Positions 5,268 to 6,152 of a stretch of DNA of 6,152 nucleotides are shown piece after piece. The position numbers were made by a program, and so were the translations under genes. The notes under the pieces are model-generated. The model had not been told where the DNA came from and did no database searches. It saw nothing but the letters and a program-made list of their open reading frames with translations. How positions within the stretch are numbered: position 1 is the first letter of the stretch; every line of letters begins with the position of its first letter. Source of the stretch: Candidatus Aquidulcis sp. (GTDB lineage: Bacteria > Chloroflexota > Anaerolineae > Anaerolineales > E44-bin32); contig DYJB01000087.1 in assembly GCA_020723365.1 (NCBI GenBank), positions 1 to 6,152 on the forward strand. The letters run 5' to 3'.

Positions 5268-6152
5268 TCACTTCTTGCGCTTGCGGGGACGATGGCCCGC
5301 CAGGTAGGAGGGGACGGTGATGCCGTAGACCGTGCACAGGCGGGTGTCGATGATCCTCGAGCGAAGGCGCGCGTCGAGATCGTCGAGAGACAGGTTGGTC
5401 GTGATCACGGTTGGAAGCGCTGCATTGTAGCGATGGTTGAGCAGCTGGTAGAGCTTCTCCACCGCCCAGGCGGTGGAGGCCTGCGTGCCCAGGTCGTCGA
5501 GCACCAGCAGGCGCGCCTGGCGCATCTCGTCGAAACGGCGGTCATAGGAGGAGGTGCTGTTGGGGCTGAAGGTCGCCCGCAGGTGGTCGAGAAGGTCGGG
5601 CGCCGGCACCAGCATGACCTCGTAGCCCTGGCTGGCTCGGTAGTTGGCGATGGCCGCCGCCAGGTGCGTCTTGCCTGTGCCATGCCCGCCCATGAGCACG
5701 ATCCACCCGTCGGGATCCTCGGCGAACTTGCGCGCCGCTTCGAAGGCCTTCTTCAAGCTGCGCAGGTCCTCGGCCGGCAGCCCCTCGTCCTCGCGCAGGC
5801 TGAACGTGCCGAAGGTCTGCTTGGCGTGCAGCGCCAGCGACGACAGTTCGTGGTGGTTGATATCCTCGGCGGCGTGGCGGTAGTCGGGGGAGTGAATGCG
5901 CACGGAGCGCACCAGGTCGCTGTCGCTCAGGCGTGAGCGGATGCGCCCCTCGAGCTCATCCAGCGCCAGGTTGGTGGTGAGAACCGTCGGCAGGCGGTTG
6001 ATGTAGCGATAGTTGAGGATCTGGAACAGCTTCTCGCGGGCCCATTCGGTGGCCGACTGCGTGCCGAAGTCGTCGAGCACCAACAGCGGGGCGCGGCGGA
6101 TCTGGTCGAAGCGCTCATCGAAGGTGGTGTCCTCGGCGTCGAAGGCGTCGCG
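5268..6152 (-). CDS. DnaC/DnaI/IstB-like AAA+ ATPase with tandem AAA+ domains, partial (N-terminus missing)
   Basis: 294 residues are visible, open to the right edge and ending at TGA 5270-5268. Residues about 11-91 are the C-terminal half of one AAA+ core: Walker B LLVLDD (23-28), sensor-1 TTN (59-61) and a basic RIRSR (70-74). A linker follows, then a complete second core: Walker A GGHGTGKTH (155-163), Walker B LLVLDD (215-220), TTN (251-253) and RLRSR (262-266), which may include an arginine finger. The two halves align over 81 residues at a fixed offset of 192, with about 46 identities in my hand alignment. The second domain begins with the FGTFSL...LKKAFEAARKFAEDPDGWIVL pattern typical of helicase-loader ATPases. 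The protein ends in a basic RPRKRKK tail. The family loads replicative helicase or assists transposases; with no transposase in view, replication is more likely. Single-domain loaders are about 250-330 residues, so a double-core protein is unusual. The start and the first Walker A are outside the window. Confidence 0.9.
   Translation of the reverse strand, partial: RDAFDAEDTTFDERFDQIRRAPLLVLDDFGTQSATEWAREKLFQILNYRYINRLPTVLTTNLALDELEGRIRSRLSDSDLVRSVRIHSPDYRHAAEDINHHELSSLALHAKQTFGTFSLREDEGLPAEDLRSLKKAFEAARKFAEDPDGWIVLMGGHGTGKTHLAAAIANYRASQGYEVMLVPAPDLLDHLRATFSPNSTSSYDRRFDEMRQARLLVLDDLGTQASTAWAVEKLYQLLNHRYNAALPTVITTNLSLDDLDARLRSRIIDTRLCTVYGITVPSYLAGHRPRKRKK
5304..5546 (-). repeat. Internal duplication, second copy (C-terminal AAA+ core)
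   Basis: Codes for residues 203-283 of the partial ATPase (YDRRFDEM to VPSY) and aligns without gaps to residues 11-91. The Walker B, TTN and RxRSR motifs coincide in both copies. Confidence 0.8.
5880..6122 (-). repeat. Internal duplication, first copy (N-terminal AAA+ core, 3' half)
   Basis: Codes for residues 11-91 of the partial ATPase (FDERFDQI to SPDY), offset by 576 nt from the second copy. The matching Walker A part of this copy would lie beyond the right edge. Confidence 0.8.

Noticed and set aside
5292..5936. A plus-strand open frame opposite the AAA+ ATPase gene
   Set aside because: It is antisense to clear Walker A, Walker B and sensor motifs, and its Val/Gly/Arg-rich product shows no family resemblance.

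Overview
This high-GC window with dense coding looks like a chromosomal segment of a bacterium, most likely Chloroflexota and possibly Anaerolineae. I infer that from the MerR N-terminus and the loader-type ATPase, both recognised by eye, so the lineage is tentative. I see no mobile element, CRISPR array or rRNA.

Layout. (1) 1-366, minus strand: the N-terminal 122 residues of a MerR-family regulator of the type that usually carries a C-terminal cobalamin-binding region; the gene runs off the left edge. (2) 367-545: an AT-richer divergent control region. It holds a minus-strand promoter for merR, overlapped by three short related repeats, and a plus-strand promoter for the next operon with a small palindrome on its -10/+1 region. 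(3) 546-5044, plus strand: a tight three-gene operon of a MarR-family regulator and two ABC exporter half-transporters, with gaps of 17 and 3 nt. The two ABC proteins show the split-site signature of a heterodimeric exporter. The first has Asp for the catalytic Glu and Gln for the switch His. The second has an intact Glu and His but an altered signature motif (LSQGQ). (4) 5045-5267: a GC-rich hairpin that could end transcription from both sides, a minus-strand tRNA-Glu(UUC) with encoded CCA, its likely promoter, and a second long near-perfect hairpin just 3' of the last gene. (5) 5268-6152, minus strand: the C-terminal 294 residues of a DnaC/DnaI/IstB-like AAA+ ATPase containing two tandem copies of the AAA+ core. 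The first copy is cut by the right edge.

How it works together. The MarR protein probably represses its own operon and is released by a ligand, which would induce a heterodimeric drug or lipid exporter. The divergent MerR gene may be an independent, autoregulated B12- or light-type regulator; whether it also affects the efflux operon is open. The tRNA and ATPase are housekeeping neighbours transcribed toward the efflux operon. The most unusual items are the double-AAA+ loader-like ATPase, the long hairpin overlapping the tRNA promoter, the operator-like repeats in the merR promoter, and a cysteine pair confined to one predicted extracellular loop of the exporter.
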